The notes beneath the pieces are model-generated. The model was not told the DNA's origin. It ran no database searches and was given only the letters and a program-made list of their open reading frames with translations. A program made the position numbers and the translations under genes. Shown here one piece after another: positions 1-8,912 of a stretch of 64,000 nucleotides of DNA. Source of the DNA: Streptococcus sp. HMSC074B11 (GTDB taxonomy: Bacteria; Bacillota; Bacilli; Lactobacillales; Streptococcaceae). The stretch's first letter is position 1. Each line of letters starts with the position of its first letter. The stretch covers positions 19,349 through 83,348 of the forward strand of contig NZ_KV794309.1 in assembly GCF_001808705.1 (NCBI RefSeq), written 5' to 3'.

Positions 1-19
1 GGGAAAATCCCTGCCTCTT

Positions 20-559
20 TTATTTGCTTGAAAAATAAGCTTGTGTACGAAGACGTTGGAGTAGTGGTCGGCTGATGAAGCTAATGGCTACAATTTTGGC
101 AAGATCAGGTATGATAAAGGGAATAACACCGACAGCCAGTGCTTTATCAAAAGGCATTCCAGCTAAGAAGTGGAGACTGAGAATACCACCAACAAAAACA
201 AGTGAATCTCCCAAGAGATTTGCAAAGAAAATACGTAGGACACCACTATTGGTGTGAATGAGATAGGAAGCAAGCCCTGCATAGACAAGGTCGAACCAAA
301 GATAACCAGCGCTTGGTCCAACTAAAACATGAAATCCAGCTCCACCGTTAGCAAATACCGGAAGACCAATAGCTCCAAGTAAGAGATAGAGTCCGACAGA
401 GAGAACAGCTTCCCTTGGTCTAAAAACAGTAGCGATGAGTCCAATAGCAAAGTTTTGCAGAGTGAAAGGAACTGGACCAATCGGCATACTAATTTGGGCC
501 AATACTGCAATAAGAGCCGCTCCAATAGCAGGAATAGCGTAAATGTGTGCTTTTTTCAA
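20..559 (-). CDS. bioY: Biotin transporter substrate-binding subunit BioY
   Basis: This is the membrane S-component of an energy-coupling-factor (ECF) transporter. It binds biotin and works with a shared EcfA/A'/T module, which is not in this window. The 179-residue protein is almost entirely hydrophobic, with about six membrane segments, and carries the BioY hallmark GPVPFTLQNFAIG near residues 28-40. The start is TTG at 559, with GAGG about 10 bases upstream; no ATG fits the conserved N-terminus. It is transcribed alone from a consensus promoter (593-620) that overlaps a BirA-like inverted repeat. Length and composition are normal for the family. Confidence 0.93.
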   Translation of the reverse strand: MKKAHIYAIPAIGAALIAVLAQISMPIGPVPFTLQNFAIGLIATVFRPREAVLSVGLYLLLGAIGLPVFANGGAGFHVLVGPSAGYLWFDLVYAGLASYLIHTNSGVLRIFFANLLGDSLVFVGGILSLHFLAGMPFDKALAVGVIPFIIPDLAKIVAISFISRPLLQRLRTQAYFSSK

Positions 560-560
560 A

Positions 561-594
561 ATAGTTAACCTCTTCTATAAATTATAGTAACTAT
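561..594. promoter_or_regulatory. Candidate BirA (biotin repressor) operator
   Basis: ATAGTTAACC (561-570) and TAGTAACTAT (585-594) form an imperfect inverted repeat separated by 14 bases. The Firmicutes BirA operator is known as a TTGTTAACC / GGTTAACAA type repeat with a spacer of this size. The left half matches well and the right half is degenerate. It overlaps the predicted transcription start of bioY, where repression by biotin-loaded BirA would make sense. Confidence 0.42.
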
Positions 595-620
595 TATACT
601 AAATGAGATATGAATGTCAA
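593..620 (-). promoter_or_regulatory. bioY promoter
   Basis: On the minus strand there is a perfect -35 TTGACA (620-615), a 16-base spacer and a perfect -10 TATAAT (598-593). The predicted start of transcription is near 586, giving a leader of about 27 bases with GAGG before the TTG start. Confidence 0.75.
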
Positions 621-668
621 CCTATTTTAAAATAAAAGGTTACAAATTTGTAACGGCCGATTTAGAGT

Positions 669-695
669 AAAAAAGAGACCAAGGGGTCTCTCTTT
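669..695 (-). terminator. Rho-independent terminator of gor
   Basis: The stem GAGACC/GGTCTC with a CAAGG-type loop is followed on the minus strand by a U-tract (plus-strand A-run at 669-674). It lies directly after the gor stop codon. Confidence 0.8.
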
Positions 696-699
696 TCTT

Positions 700-2046
700 T
701 TAACGCATGGTCACAAATTCTTCTGAGCCAGTTGGGTGGATAGCGACAGTAGCATCAAAGTCAGCTTTTGTAGCTCCCATCTTGATAGCAACTGCGAAAC
801 CTTGAATCATTTCGTCAACGCCATAGCCGATTCCATGAAGGCCAACTACTTTTTCGTCTGCACCAGCTGTTACGAGCTTGAAGCGAGCTTCTTGGCGGTG
901 ACTAGTAACGGCAGAATACATAGATGCAAATTTTGAAGTATAGACTTTAACGTTTTCTTGGCCGTACTCTTTGATAGCTTCTTCCTCAGTCAGACCGACT
1001 GTTCCGATTGCTGGGTGTGAGAAAACTACAGTCGGAATAGTCGTGTAGTCCATTTTAGCATTGGTTTTACCGTTGAAAAGTCTTTCGGATAGGGTACGAC
1101 CAGCCTTTATAGCGACAGGAGTCAGTTCCTTTTCACCTGTGACATCTCCAAGAGCGTAGATACCTTCAACGATAGTATTTTGGTATTCATCAACCTGGAT
1201 AAAGCCGCGTTCATTGAGGGTAACACCAGCTTTTTCGAGTTGAAGTCCTTCAACATTTGGACGGCGACCAGTTGCCCAGATAACTTGACTGGCAGTATGA
1301 GAGCTGCCATCTTCGAAATGAATGGTAATACCTTGTTCAGTTTCTTCAAGTTTAGCAGGAACCTTATGGGTGTGGAGGTTTAGTCCTGTATTTTCCATTT
1401 CTTGAACTAGACTCTCAACGATATAGCCATCAAATCCACGTAGCGGACGTTCACGACGGACAAATAAATCTGTCTTTACACCAAGTGTATGGAGTACACC
1501 AGCTAATTCTACAGCAATGTAACCAGCACCTAGAATAGCTACCGATTCAGGTAACTCTTCCCAGGCGAAGATATCATCTGAGCTACCACCTAGTTCAGCA
1601 CCAGGAATAGCAGGGATATGAGGATGAGCTCCAGTCGCAATTACAATATGCTTAGCACGGATCAATTCGCCATTAACACTGACAGTATGAGCATCAACGA
1701 ACTCAGCACGTCCTTCAATCAAATCAACCCCGTTGCGCTTGAAGCTTCCATCGTAAGACGAGCGAGCACGATCAATATAAGCTTCACGATTCTTACGAAG
1801 TGTTGCGTAATCAAATTCGTTGTCAGTGCTTGTGAAACCATAGTCAGGTCCATATTTGTGGATACTCTCTGCAATTTGGGCTCCATACCACATGATTTTT
1901 TTAGGGACACAGCCGAGATTGACACAAGTTCCCCCTAATTTCTTTTCCTCAATAACTGCGGCTTTAGCACCATGTTCGCCAGCACGATTCATGGTAGCAA
2001 TACCCCCGCTACCTCCTCCGATGGCGATAATATCATATTTTCTCAT
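700..2046 (-). CDS. gor: Glutathione-disulfide reductase
   Basis: An FAD/NADPH flavoenzyme that reduces glutathione disulfide, or a related low-molecular-weight disulfide, in the cytoplasm. The N-terminal FAD fold shows GGGSGG, followed by the redox-active pair in [13 protein letters not shown]. An NADPH-binding [11 protein letters not shown] motif lies mid-protein, and the C-terminal active-site HPTGSEEF closes the dimer interface. The start at 2046 ([11 protein letters not shown]) gives 448 residues, normal for the family; AAAGGAG lies just upstream, so an in-frame upstream ATG at 2076 is not favoured. Streptococci generally import glutathione, so this gene probably supports oxidative-stress defence. 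Divergent from the efflux operon. Confidence 0.95.
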   Translation of the reverse strand: MRKYDIIAIGGGSGGIATMNRAGEHGAKAAVIEEKKLGGTCVNLGCVPKKIMWYGAQIAESIHKYGPDYGFTSTDNEFDYATLRKNREAYIDRARSSYDGSFKRNGVDLIEGRAEFVDAHTVSVNGELIRAKHIVIATGAHPHIPAIPGAELGGSSDDIFAWEELPESVAILGAGYIAVELAGVLHTLGVKTDLFVRRERPLRGFDGYIVESLVQEMENTGLNLHTHKVPAKLEETEQGITIHFEDGSSHTASQVIWATGRRPNVEGLQLEKAGVTLNERGFIQVDEYQNTIVEGIYALGDVTGEKELTPVAIKAGRTLSERLFNGKTNAKMDYTTIPTVVFSHPAIGTVGLTEEEAIKEYGQENVKVYTSKFASMYSAVTSHRQEARFKLVTAGADEKVVGLHGIGYGVDEMIQGFAVAIKMGATKADFDATVAIHPTGSEEFVTMR

Positions 2047-2224
2047 TGAAAGCTCCTTTACTTGTTTTCTAGTCATATTCTATCTTTTTTTGAAAGTCAA
2101 TGCAAAAATCTGCTACGCTTAAATTTCTTAAGAAAATGCTTGCAAAAATAAAAAAGAAGTTGTATTATATAACTAACACAACAATAAAAGATTTGGCAAT
2201 TATTTTTGGATGGGCAGAAAGCAA

Positions 2225-2253
2225 TTGTCCAATTTTATGACTTGTGCTATAAT
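2225..2253 (+). promoter_or_regulatory. Promoter of the MacAB-like efflux operon
   Basis: -35 TTGTCC (2225-2230), 17-base spacer, extended -10 TGC-TATAAT (2245-2253). A second possible promoter, TTGCAA (2140-2145) with a 17-base spacer and TATTAT (2163-2168), lies upstream. The ATG at 2285 follows AAAGAGG. Confidence 0.75.
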
Positions 2254-2284
2254 CTTAATATATGTTTATAAAAGAGGTATGGAT

Positions 2285-3472
2285 ATGAAAAAGAAGTCAA
2301 AAGCTAAAAAATGGCCCCTATTTACAGCTATAGGAGTTACGTCAGTTCTTGTAGTAGGAGCAGCTGCTGTTCTTCTATTGAGACAACCAAATCAAGCTGC
2401 AACACAAGACGAAACTGCAAAAATCGTTCTTGCCAAAGAGGGATCAGTGGCTTCAACAGTTCTCTTATCTGGTACCGTAACAGCTCAAAATGAACAATAT
2501 GTTTATTATGATGCTAGTAAAGGTGACTTGGATGAGGTTTCGGTCTCTGTCGGAGATAAGGTAAGTGAAGGCCAAGCTCTTGCTAAGTATAGTAGTACAG
2601 AAGCCCAGGCTGCCTATGATGCTGCCAGTCGTGCTGTGGCTAAGGCTGACCGTCATATCAATGAACTGAATGAGTCTCGAAATACCGCCGCAGCAACACC
2701 TAGCCTTCCACAAGCAGGTTTAGAAGGAGCAACTGGACAAGCACCAGCTCAGTCATCCGGTTCTGCCACAGCTGCTATTGATTCTCAAATCAGCGATGCT
2801 CGTGATGTGCGTGCAGATGCAGAAGCGCAACTCGAAAAAGCTCAAGCCCAGTTGAATTCTGCTACGGTATTGAGTACTGTAGAGGGAACAGTTGTCGAAG
2901 TCAATCGCAATGTTTCAAAATCTCCAACAGGAAATAGCCAAGTATTGGTACATATCGTTAGTAACGACAACTTGCAGGTCAAGGGAGAACTTTCTGAGTA
3001 CAACCTTGCTAATCTATCTGTCGGCCAAGAGGTTACCTTTACTTCAAAGGTTTATCCAGATAAAACTTGGAATGGTAAGATTAGCTATATTTCAAATTAT
3101 CCAAAGAACAGTAGTGAAGCAAGTAGTAGCTTAGCTGGTTCAAACACAGGTTCTAAATACCCATATACGGTCGATGTAACTAGTGAAATTGGTGATCTGA
3201 AACAAGGTTTTACTGTCAGTGTCGAAGTGAAAAGCATGAGTAAAGCATTGCTTGTTCCTATTACAAGTATCGTCATGGAAGAAGATAAAAACTATGTTTG
3301 GATTCTTGATGAAAATCAAAAGGCCAAAAAAGTTGAAGTTGGATTGGGCAATGCAGATGCAGAAAACCAAGAAATCACATCTGGTCTGACAGATGGAGCA
3401 AAAGTCATCAGTAATCCGACAGCTTCCTTGCAAGAAGGAAAAGAGGTGAAGACTGATGAAGCAACTAATTAG
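2285..3472 (+). CDS. MacA-like efflux adaptor (HlyD/RND-type membrane fusion protein)
   Basis: The extracytoplasmic adaptor of a tripartite-like ABC efflux pump. One N-terminal membrane anchor (residues about 10-32) precedes a lipoyl-like domain (SVASTVLLSGTVTAQ), an alpha-helical hairpin rich in Ala, Gln and Glu (about residues 105-200), the second lipoyl half (TVEGTVVEVNRNV) and a beta-barrel region. The start at 2285 is chosen because AAAGAGG is correctly spaced and the longer reading frame has no signal. It overlaps the next gene by 17 bases. The corresponding pneumococcal locus (Spr0693-0695) is known as a MacAB-like pump affecting antimicrobial peptide and antibiotic tolerance; the substrate here is inferred. 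Confidence 0.9.
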   Translation: MKKKSKAKKWPLFTAIGVTSVLVVGAAAVLLLRQPNQAATQDETAKIVLAKEGSVASTVLLSGTVTAQNEQYVYYDASKGDLDEVSVSVGDKVSEGQALAKYSSTEAQAAYDAASRAVAKADRHINELNESRNTAAATPSLPQAGLEGATGQAPAQSSGSATAAIDSQISDARDVRADAEAQLEKAQAQLNSATVLSTVEGTVVEVNRNVSKSPTGNSQVLVHIVSNDNLQVKGELSEYNLANLSVGQEVTFTSKVYPDKTWNGKISYISNYPKNSSEASSSLAGSNTGSKYPYTVDVTSEIGDLKQGFTVSVEVKSMSKALLVPITSIVMEEDKNYVWILDENQKAKKVEVGLGNADAENQEITSGLTDGAKVISNPTASLQEGKEVKTDEATN

Positions 3473-4157
3473 CCTCAAAAATATCTGCCGTAGTTATCGA
3501 AATGGTGATCAAGAGCTTCAAGTTCTCAAAGACATTAACCTTGAAGTTCACGAGGGAGAATTCGTGGCTATCATGGGACCATCTGGTTCTGGTAAGTCCA
3601 CCCTCATGAATACCATCGGTATGTTGGATACCCCTACAAGTGGTCAGTATTTTCTAGATGGAAAAGAAGTAGCTGGTTTGGGTGAAAAACAATTAGCCAA
3701 GGTGCGAAATCAAGAGATTGGCTTTGTCTTTCAGCAATTCTTTCTCTTGTCCAAAATGAATGCTCTCCAGAATGTCGAACTTCCCTTGATTTATGCGGGA
3801 GTTTCAGCTTCAAAACGTCGCAAATTAGCAGAAGAGTATCTGGAAAAGGTTGAACTGACTGAGCGTAGCCATCACTTGCCATCGGAGTTGTCTGGGGGGC
3901 AGAAACAAAGGGTTGCCATTGCACGAGCTCTTGTCAACAATCCATCTATTATCTTGGCTGATGAGCCAACTGGAGCTCTGGATACCAAAACGGGTAATCA
4001 GATCATGCAACTCTTAGTTGAATTGAACAAAGAAGGAAAAACCATCATTATGGTAACGCATGAGCCTGAAATTGCCGCCTATGCCAAGCGTCAGATTGTC
4101 ATCCGTGACGGTATCATTTCGTCTGACAGTGCTCAAGTAGAAAAGGAGGAAAACTAA
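3456..4157 (+). CDS. ABC transporter ATP-binding protein (MacB-type efflux)
   Basis: The cytoplasmic ATPase that powers the adaptor/permease pair on either side. It has 233 residues with Walker [10 protein letters not shown] (about residues 41-49), Q-loop in [11 protein letters not shown], signature LSGGQKQR, Walker [12 protein letters not shown] and the H-loop MVTHEP. This arrangement is typical of the LolD/MacB-like subfamily. In Gram-positive bacteria the ATPase and permease are separate polypeptides, unlike the fused E. coli MacB. It begins inside the adaptor gene (17-base overlap) and ends one base before the permease ATG, so the three genes are translationally coupled. Confidence 0.95.
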   Translation: MKQLISLKNICRSYRNGDQELQVLKDINLEVHEGEFVAIMGPSGSGKSTLMNTIGMLDTPTSGQYFLDGKEVAGLGEKQLAKVRNQEIGFVFQQFFLLSKMNALQNVELPLIYAGVSASKRRKLAEEYLEKVELTERSHHLPSELSGGQKQRVAIARALVNNPSIILADEPTGALDTKTGNQIMQLLVELNKEGKTIIMVTHEPEIAAYAKRQIVIRDGIISSDSAQVEKEEN

Positions 4158-4158
4158 G

Positions 4159-5415
4159 ATGCAGAATCTGAAATTTGCCTTTTCATCCATTTTGGCCCAC
4201 AAGATGCGTTCCTTCCTGACCATGATTGGGATTATCATCGGTGTTTCCTCAGTTGTCGTGATCATGGCCTTGGGTGACTCTATGTCTCGTCAGGTCAATA
4301 AAAACATGACCAAGTCTCAAAAAGACATCCATGTCTTTTTCTCACCTACCAAGAGTAAGGACGGTTCCTTTACACAAAGACAATCTGCACTGACCTTGTC
4401 TGGCGGTCAAGAAGATTTTGTTGAACCACCAAAACCTCAAGAATCTTGGGTTAAAGAAGCTGCCAAACTAAAAGGTGTGGACAGCTACTATGTAACCAAC
4501 TCAGCCAATGTGACCTTGACTTATAAGGATAAAAAGGTCGAACACGCTAACATGACGGGTGGGAATGTCACCTATATGGATGCGGTCGAAAATGAAATTA
4601 TTGCAGGTCGTGGACTTAAAGCACAAGATTATAAAGATTTTGCAAGTGTGATCATTTTAGATGAAGAGCTTGCCAATAGCCTTTTTGGTTCTGCAAAAGA
4701 AGCCCTCAACCAAATTGTTGAAGTAAATGAAATCAGTTACCGTGTTATTGGTGTTTACGCAAGTAAGGAAGCCAAGGCAGCCAAAGCATTTGGTGTTGGA
4801 GGACTACCAATCACTACCAATATTTCCTTGGCAGCTAATTTTAACACAGACGAGATTTCAAATATTGTCTTCCGTGTTAACGATACGAGCTTGACTCAGA
4901 CTTTGGGTCCAGAGTTGGCAAGAAGAATGACAGAGATTGCAGGTCTTCAACAAGGGGAATATCAAGTTGCAGATGCGTCTGCTGCCTTCCAAGAAGTTCA
5001 ACAACTCTTTGGCTTCATAACAACGATTATTAGTGCTATTGCAGGGATTTCCCTCTTTGTTGGTGGTACTGGTGTTATGAACATTATGCTTGTTTCTGTG
5101 ACAGAGCGTACCCGTGAGATTGGTTTACGGAAAGCACTAGGAGCAACTCGGGGTAATATCCTAGTTCAGTTTTTGATTGAATCCATGATTTTAACCTTAT
5201 TAGGTGGATTCGTTGGTCTACTGCTTGCTGCAGGGGTGACTATGCTTGCAGGGGTTCTTCTTCAAAACTTGATTGCAGGAATCGAAGTTGGTGTATCCAT
5301 CCCAATCGCTCTCTTTAGTTTAGCTGTCTCAGCTAGTATCGGTATGATATTCGGTGTTCTACCAGCCAACAAAGCCTCTAAGCTTGATCCAATCGAAGCT
5401 CTTCGCTATGAATAA
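4159..5415 (+). CDS. MacB-like ABC transporter permease
   Basis: A 418-residue membrane protein with the MacB/FtsX layout: one N-terminal helix (IIGVSSVVVIMALGD), a large extracytoplasmic domain (about residues 45-270), then three C-terminal helices. The conserved cytoplasmic motif TERTREIGLRKALGATR marks the FtsX-type coupling region. It starts one base after the ATPase stop and is the last gene of the three-gene efflux operon, followed by a hairpin terminator at 5428-5462. In MacB homologues the extracytoplasmic domain transmits mechanical force to the adaptor. Confidence 0.94.
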   Translation: MQNLKFAFSSILAHKMRSFLTMIGIIIGVSSVVVIMALGDSMSRQVNKNMTKSQKDIHVFFSPTKSKDGSFTQRQSALTLSGGQEDFVEPPKPQESWVKEAAKLKGVDSYYVTNSANVTLTYKDKKVEHANMTGGNVTYMDAVENEIIAGRGLKAQDYKDFASVIILDEELANSLFGSAKEALNQIVEVNEISYRVIGVYASKEAKAAKAFGVGGLPITTNISLAANFNTDEISNIVFRVNDTSLTQTLGPELARRMTEIAGLQQGEYQVADASAAFQEVQQLFGFITTIISAIAGISLFVGGTGVMNIMLVSVTERTREIGLRKALGATRGNILVQFLIESMILTLLGGFVGLLLAAGVTMLAGVLLQNLIAGIEVGVSIPIALFSLAVSASIGMIFGVLPANKASKLDPIEALRYE

Positions 5416-5427
5416 TTTAAAAGATAA

Positions 5428-5462
5428 AAAAACGAGATAGACATTTGTCTGTCTTGTTTTTG
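5428..5462 (+). terminator. Terminator of the efflux operon
   Basis: AAACGAGATAGACA and TGTCTGTCTTGTTT pair with two G-U wobbles around a small TT loop, followed by a T-tract. Confidence 0.75.
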
Positions 5463-5495
5463 TATGGATTTCTCTATCGAAAATCACTAAAAATG

Positions 5496-5504
5496 TGGTA
5501 TAAT
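5496..5504 (+). promoter_or_regulatory. metG extended -10 promoter
   Basis: TGG-TATAAT is a perfect extended -10 (TGnTATAAT) about 45 bases upstream of the metG start. No convincing -35 is seen, as is common for this promoter class in streptococci. Confidence 0.6.
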
Positions 5505-5549
5505 GAAGTGTTAGAAAAACAGGTTTCATTAGCCTGGAAAGGAAATATT

Positions 5550-7547
5550 ATGTCTGAAAAGAATTTTTATATTACAACACCGATTTACTATCCATCTGGT
5601 AAACTTCATATCGGTTCTGCCTACACAACTATCGCATGTGATGTCCTAGCACGTTACAAACGCCTGATGGGCTACGATGTCTTTTATCTGACTGGTCTTG
5701 ATGAGCATGGTCAAAAGATTCAACAAAAAGCAGAAGAAGCTGGCATCACGCCTCAAGCCTATGTTGACGGAATGGCAGTTGGAGTTAAAGAACTCTGGAA
5801 ATTGCTTGATATCTCATACGATAAATTCATCCGTACCACAGATGATTACCATGAAAAAGTAGTAGCACAAGTTTTTGAACGCTTGCTAGCTCAAGATGAC
5901 ATCTACTTAGGTGAATACTCTGGCTGGTACTCAGTATCCGATGAGGAATTCTTTACAGAAAGCCAACTTGCGGAAGTTTTCCGTGATGAAGATGGAAATG
6001 TGACGGGTGGTATCGCTCCATCAGGTCACGAGGTTGAATGGGTTTCAGAAGAGTCTTATTTCCTTCGCCTCAGCAAATACCAAGATCGCTTGGTCGAATT
6101 TTTCAAATCACATCCTGACTTCATCACTCCAGATGGTCGCCTTAATGAAATGTTGCGTAACTTCATTGAGCCAGGTTTGGAAGACTTAGCAGTATCTCGT
6201 ACAACCTTTACCTGGGGTGTACCAGTCCCATCAAATCCGAAACACGTCGTCTACGTTTGGATCGATGCACTTCTTAACTATGCGACAGCTCTTGGTTATG
6301 GTCAAGATGAACATGGTAACTTTGATAAGTTCTGGAATGGAACAGTCTTCCATATGGTTGGGAAAGACATCCTTCGTTTCCACTCCATCTACTGGCCAAT
6401 CCTTCTTATGATGTTGGATGTTAAATTGCCTGACCGTTTGATTGCCCACGGTTGGTTTGTCATGAAAGACGGCAAGATGTCTAAGTCTAAAGGGAATGTC
6501 GTTTATCCTGAAATGTTGGTAGAGCGCTATGGTCTCGATCCACTTCGTTACTACCTCATGCGTAGCCTTCCAGTTGGTTCAGATGGCACCTTCACTCCAG
6601 AGGACTATGTAGGTCGTATCAACTATGAATTGGCAAACGACCTTGGAAACCTCCTCAACCGTACGGTTTCAATGATTAACAAGTACTTTGATGGTCAAAT
6701 CCCTGCCTATGTAGAAGGTGTAACAGACTTTGACAATGAACTTGCTCAAGTGGCAGAACAATCAATTGCTGACTACAATACCTACATGGAAGCAGTTGAC
6801 TATCCACGTGCACTTGAAGCAGTCTGGACTCTTATCTCACGTACTAATAAATACATCGATGAGACAGCTCCATGGGTACTGGCTAAGGATGAAGCTCACC
6901 GTGACCAATTGGCAAGTGTGATGAGTCACTTGGCAGCTAGCCTTCGTGTCGTAGCTCACTTGATTGAGCCATTTATGATGGAAACCAGTCGTGCAGTCTT
7001 GACACAACTTGGTCTAGCAGAAGTTTCTAGCCTTGAGAACTTGAGCTTGGCTGATTTCCCTGCAGGTGTATCCGTAGTTGCCAAAGGAACACCAATCTTC
7101 CCACGTCTCGATATGGAAGAAGAAATCGCTTATATCAAGGAACAAATGGAAGGCAACAAGCCAGCAGTCGAAAAAGAATGGAATCCAGATGAAGTCGAAC
7201 TCAAACTAAACAAGGAAGAAATCAAGTTTGAAGACTTTGACAAGGTTGAAATTCGTGTTGCTGAAGTAAAAGAAGTTTCTAAAGTAGAAGGTTCTGATAA
7301 GTTGCTTCAATTCCGCTTGGATGCTGGAGATGGTGAAGACCGTCAAATCCTTTCTGGTATTGCAAAATACTATCAAAACGAACAAGAATTGGTCGGTAAG
7401 AAAGTACAAATCGTTGCCAACCTCAAACCACGTAAAATGATGAAAAAATATGTCAGCCAAGGGATGATTCTCTCAGCTGAACATGATGGAAAATTAACCC
7501 TTCTAACAGTTGATCAAGCTGTACCAAACGGAAGTGTGATTGGCTAA
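5550..7547 (+). CDS. metG: Methionyl-tRNA synthetase
   Basis: Charges tRNA-Met with methionine in the cytoplasm. It is a class I synthetase: the HIGH-like motif is [10 protein letters not shown] near residue 20 and the KMSKS loop is [10 protein letters not shown] near residue 300. The C-terminal 110 residues form an EMAP/Trbp111-type tRNA-binding domain ([20 protein letters not shown]), which also dimerises the enzyme. The start at 5550 ([11 protein letters not shown]) is preceded by GGAAAGGA; the reading frame continues further upstream without any plausible signal. It has 665 residues, normal for the long bacterial form. Monocistronic, ending at a strong terminator. Confidence 0.97.
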   Translation: MSEKNFYITTPIYYPSGKLHIGSAYTTIACDVLARYKRLMGYDVFYLTGLDEHGQKIQQKAEEAGITPQAYVDGMAVGVKELWKLLDISYDKFIRTTDDYHEKVVAQVFERLLAQDDIYLGEYSGWYSVSDEEFFTESQLAEVFRDEDGNVTGGIAPSGHEVEWVSEESYFLRLSKYQDRLVEFFKSHPDFITPDGRLNEMLRNFIEPGLEDLAVSRTTFTWGVPVPSNPKHVVYVWIDALLNYATALGYGQDEHGNFDKFWNGTVFHMVGKDILRFHSIYWPILLMMLDVKLPDRLIAHGWFVMKDGKMSKSKGNVVYPEMLVERYGLDPLRYYLMRSLPVGSDGTFTPEDYVGRINYELANDLGNLLNRTVSMINKYFDGQIPAYVEGVTDFDNELAQVAEQSIADYNTYMEAVDYPRALEAVWTLISRTNKYIDETAPWVLAKDEAHRDQLASVMSHLAASLRVVAHLIEPFMMETSRAVLTQLGLAEVSSLENLSLADFPAGVSVVAKGTPIFPRLDMEEEIAYIKEQMEGNKPAVEKEWNPDEVELKLNKEEIKFEDFDKVEIRVAEVKEVSKVEGSDKLLQFRLDAGDGEDRQILSGIAKYYQNEQELVGKKVQIVANLKPRKMMKKYVSQGMILSAEHDGKLTLLTVDQAVPNGSVIG

Positions 7548-7553
7548 GATTTA

Positions 7554-7583
7554 AAAAGAACCAGTTTAAACTGGTTCTTTTCT
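7554..7583 (+). terminator. metG terminator
   Basis: Near-perfect stem AAAAGAACCAGTTT / AAACTGGTTCTTTT followed by T-rich sequence, just after the metG stop. Confidence 0.85.
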
Positions 7584-7598
7584 TTTGTAAGGTATCAG

Positions 7599-7627
7599 TT
7601 GATAAAAGTGGCATTCTACTTTATAAT
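7599..7627 (+). promoter_or_regulatory. Promoter of the aldo/keto reductase gene
   Basis: TTGATA (7599-7604), 17-base spacer, TATAAT (7622-7627), about 23 bases upstream of the ATG and followed by GGAGGAAA. Confidence 0.75.
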
Positions 7628-7650
7628 GAAGAAAAACGGAGGAAATTGCC

Positions 7651-8577
7651 ATGAAATATATTCCATTTGGTCAAGAGAAAAGAGAATTGTCCGAAATCGT
7701 TCTAGGCATGATGCGAATCAGTGACAAGTCGGTTAAAGAGGTTGAGGAGTTGGTTGAAACAGCCCTATCTGTAGGAATCAATGCCTTTGACTTGGCAGAT
7801 ATCTACGGTGGAGGTCGTTGCGAAGAATTACTGGGTCAAGTGTTAAAGCATCGTCCTGACCTGCGAGAAAAGATGTGGATCCAGTCCAAGTGTGGCATTC
7901 GCATAGAAGAATTTACCTATTTTGATTTTTCAAAAGATTATATTTTAGAATCAGTAGACGGGATTCTAAAAAGATTGCAGGTTGATTATCTAGATAGCTT
8001 GCTTCTCCATCGTCCAGATGCTTTGATGGAAGCTGATCAAGTGGCCCAAGCCTTTGAAATTCTACACAAATCAGGTAAAGTTCGAGACTTCGGTGTGTCC
8101 AATCAAAATCCTATGATGATGGAATTACTGAAGAAAGAGGTCAAACAACCTTTATCTATCAATCAATTACAACTAAGCGCAGCTTTCACGCCAGGATTTG
8201 AATCAGGTTTCCATGTCAATATGGAAGGTGACAAGGCAGCTTTGCGTGATGGTAGCGTCTTTGAATACTGCAAATTAAATGACATGGTTATTCAGGCCTG
8301 GTCAGTCTTGCAGTTCGGATATTTCAAAGGGAATTTTGTCGGCAATGAGAAGTTTCAACAACTAAACCAAGTCCTAAATCGATTAGCCTTAAAATACGGT
8401 GTGAGCCCTTCAGCTATTGCTATCGCTTGGGTGTTACGCTATCCAGCTAAGATGCAGGCAGTAGTAGGAACAACTAACCCTAAACATTTGATAGAAGCAA
8501 GCCAAGCAAGTAATGTCAACCTAACTCGAAAAGAATGGTATGAGATTTACCTAGCAGCAGGGAATGATTTGCCATAG
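7651..8577 (+). CDS. Aldo/keto reductase family oxidoreductase
   Basis: An NADPH-dependent carbonyl reductase of the AKR superfamily, of unknown substrate. The TIM-barrel catalytic set is visible: Asp and Tyr in FDLADIYGGG, Lys in MWIQSKCG and His in LLLHRPD. The cofactor-binding C-terminal part shows GVSPSAIAIAWVLRYP and VVGTTNPKHL. It has 308 residues, the usual length. ATG at 7651 follows GGAGGAAA. It stands alone between its own promoter and the downstream terminator, so context gives no further hint about the substrate. Confidence 0.9.
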   Translation: MKYIPFGQEKRELSEIVLGMMRISDKSVKEVEELVETALSVGINAFDLADIYGGGRCEELLGQVLKHRPDLREKMWIQSKCGIRIEEFTYFDFSKDYILESVDGILKRLQVDYLDSLLLHRPDALMEADQVAQAFEILHKSGKVRDFGVSNQNPMMMELLKKEVKQPLSINQLQLSAAFTPGFESGFHVNMEGDKAALRDGSVFEYCKLNDMVIQAWSVLQFGYFKGNFVGNEKFQQLNQVLNRLALKYGVSPSAIAIAWVLRYPAKMQAVVGTTNPKHLIEASQASNVNLTRKEWYEIYLAAGNDLP

Positions 8578-8606
8578 GAAAAAATGCATTTTAAGAAATC
8601 ACAGTC

Positions 8607-8632
8607 AAAAAGCCGTTGAAAAACGGTTTTTT
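8607..8632 (+). terminator. Terminator after the aldo/keto reductase gene
   Basis: AAAAAGCCGTT / AACGGTTTTTT hairpin with a GAAA loop. Its T-tract runs into the extended -10 of the next gene. Confidence 0.78.
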
Positions 8633-8640
8633 GTTATAAT
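8632..8640 (+). promoter_or_regulatory. Extended -10 promoter of the DUF2829-SDR operon
   Basis: TGT-TATAAT (8632-8640) sits at the end of the preceding terminator's T-tract, about 36 bases before the ATG at 8676. No clear -35 with standard spacing is present. Confidence 0.55.
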
Positions 8641-8675
8641 GAAATTAAGATTTATAGATAACAAAGGAAAAAAAC

Positions 8676-8912
8676 ATGACATTTGAAGAAATCTTGCCTG
8701 GACTGAAGGCAAAAAAGAAATATGTGCGTACGGGTTGGGGCGGAGCAGAGAACTATGTCCAGCTTTTCGATACCATAGAGCAAAATGGAGTGGCTCTAGA
8801 AGTGACGCCTTATTTTCTCATTAACGTATCTGGTGAAGGCGAAGGCTTTTCCATGTGGAGTCCAACTCCTTGTGATGTCCTAGCGACGGATTGGGTGGAA
8901 GTCCATGACTAA
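8676..8912 (+). CDS. DUF2829 (Tad2-like fold) small protein
   Basis: A 78-residue cytoplasmic protein of the DUF2829 family: an N-terminal MTFEEILPGLKAKKKYVRTGW motif, a central hydrophobic strand and the C-terminal DVLATDWVEV that closes the domain. Phage members of this family include Thoeris anti-defence protein Tad2, which sequesters cyclic ADP-ribose-type signals. Here the gene sits in ordinary chromosome with no phage genes nearby. Its last 8 bases overlap the downstream dehydrogenase, so the two are co-translated. Its ligand is unknown; a nucleotide-sugar-like small molecule is possible but only inferred from the family. Confidence 0.8.
   Translation: MTFEEILPGLKAKKKYVRTGWGGAENYVQLFDTIEQNGVALEVTPYFLINVSGEGEGFSMWSPTPCDVLATDWVEVHD

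Noticed and set aside
2210..2284. N-terminal extension of the efflux adaptor (start at 2210)
   Set aside because: The promoter -10 at 2248-2253 lies inside it, and AAAGAGG is correctly placed for the ATG at 2285.
8616..8640. TTGAAA-TATAAT as a full promoter before the DUF2829 gene
   Set aside because: The spacer is only 13 bases. The extended -10 alone is a better explanation.
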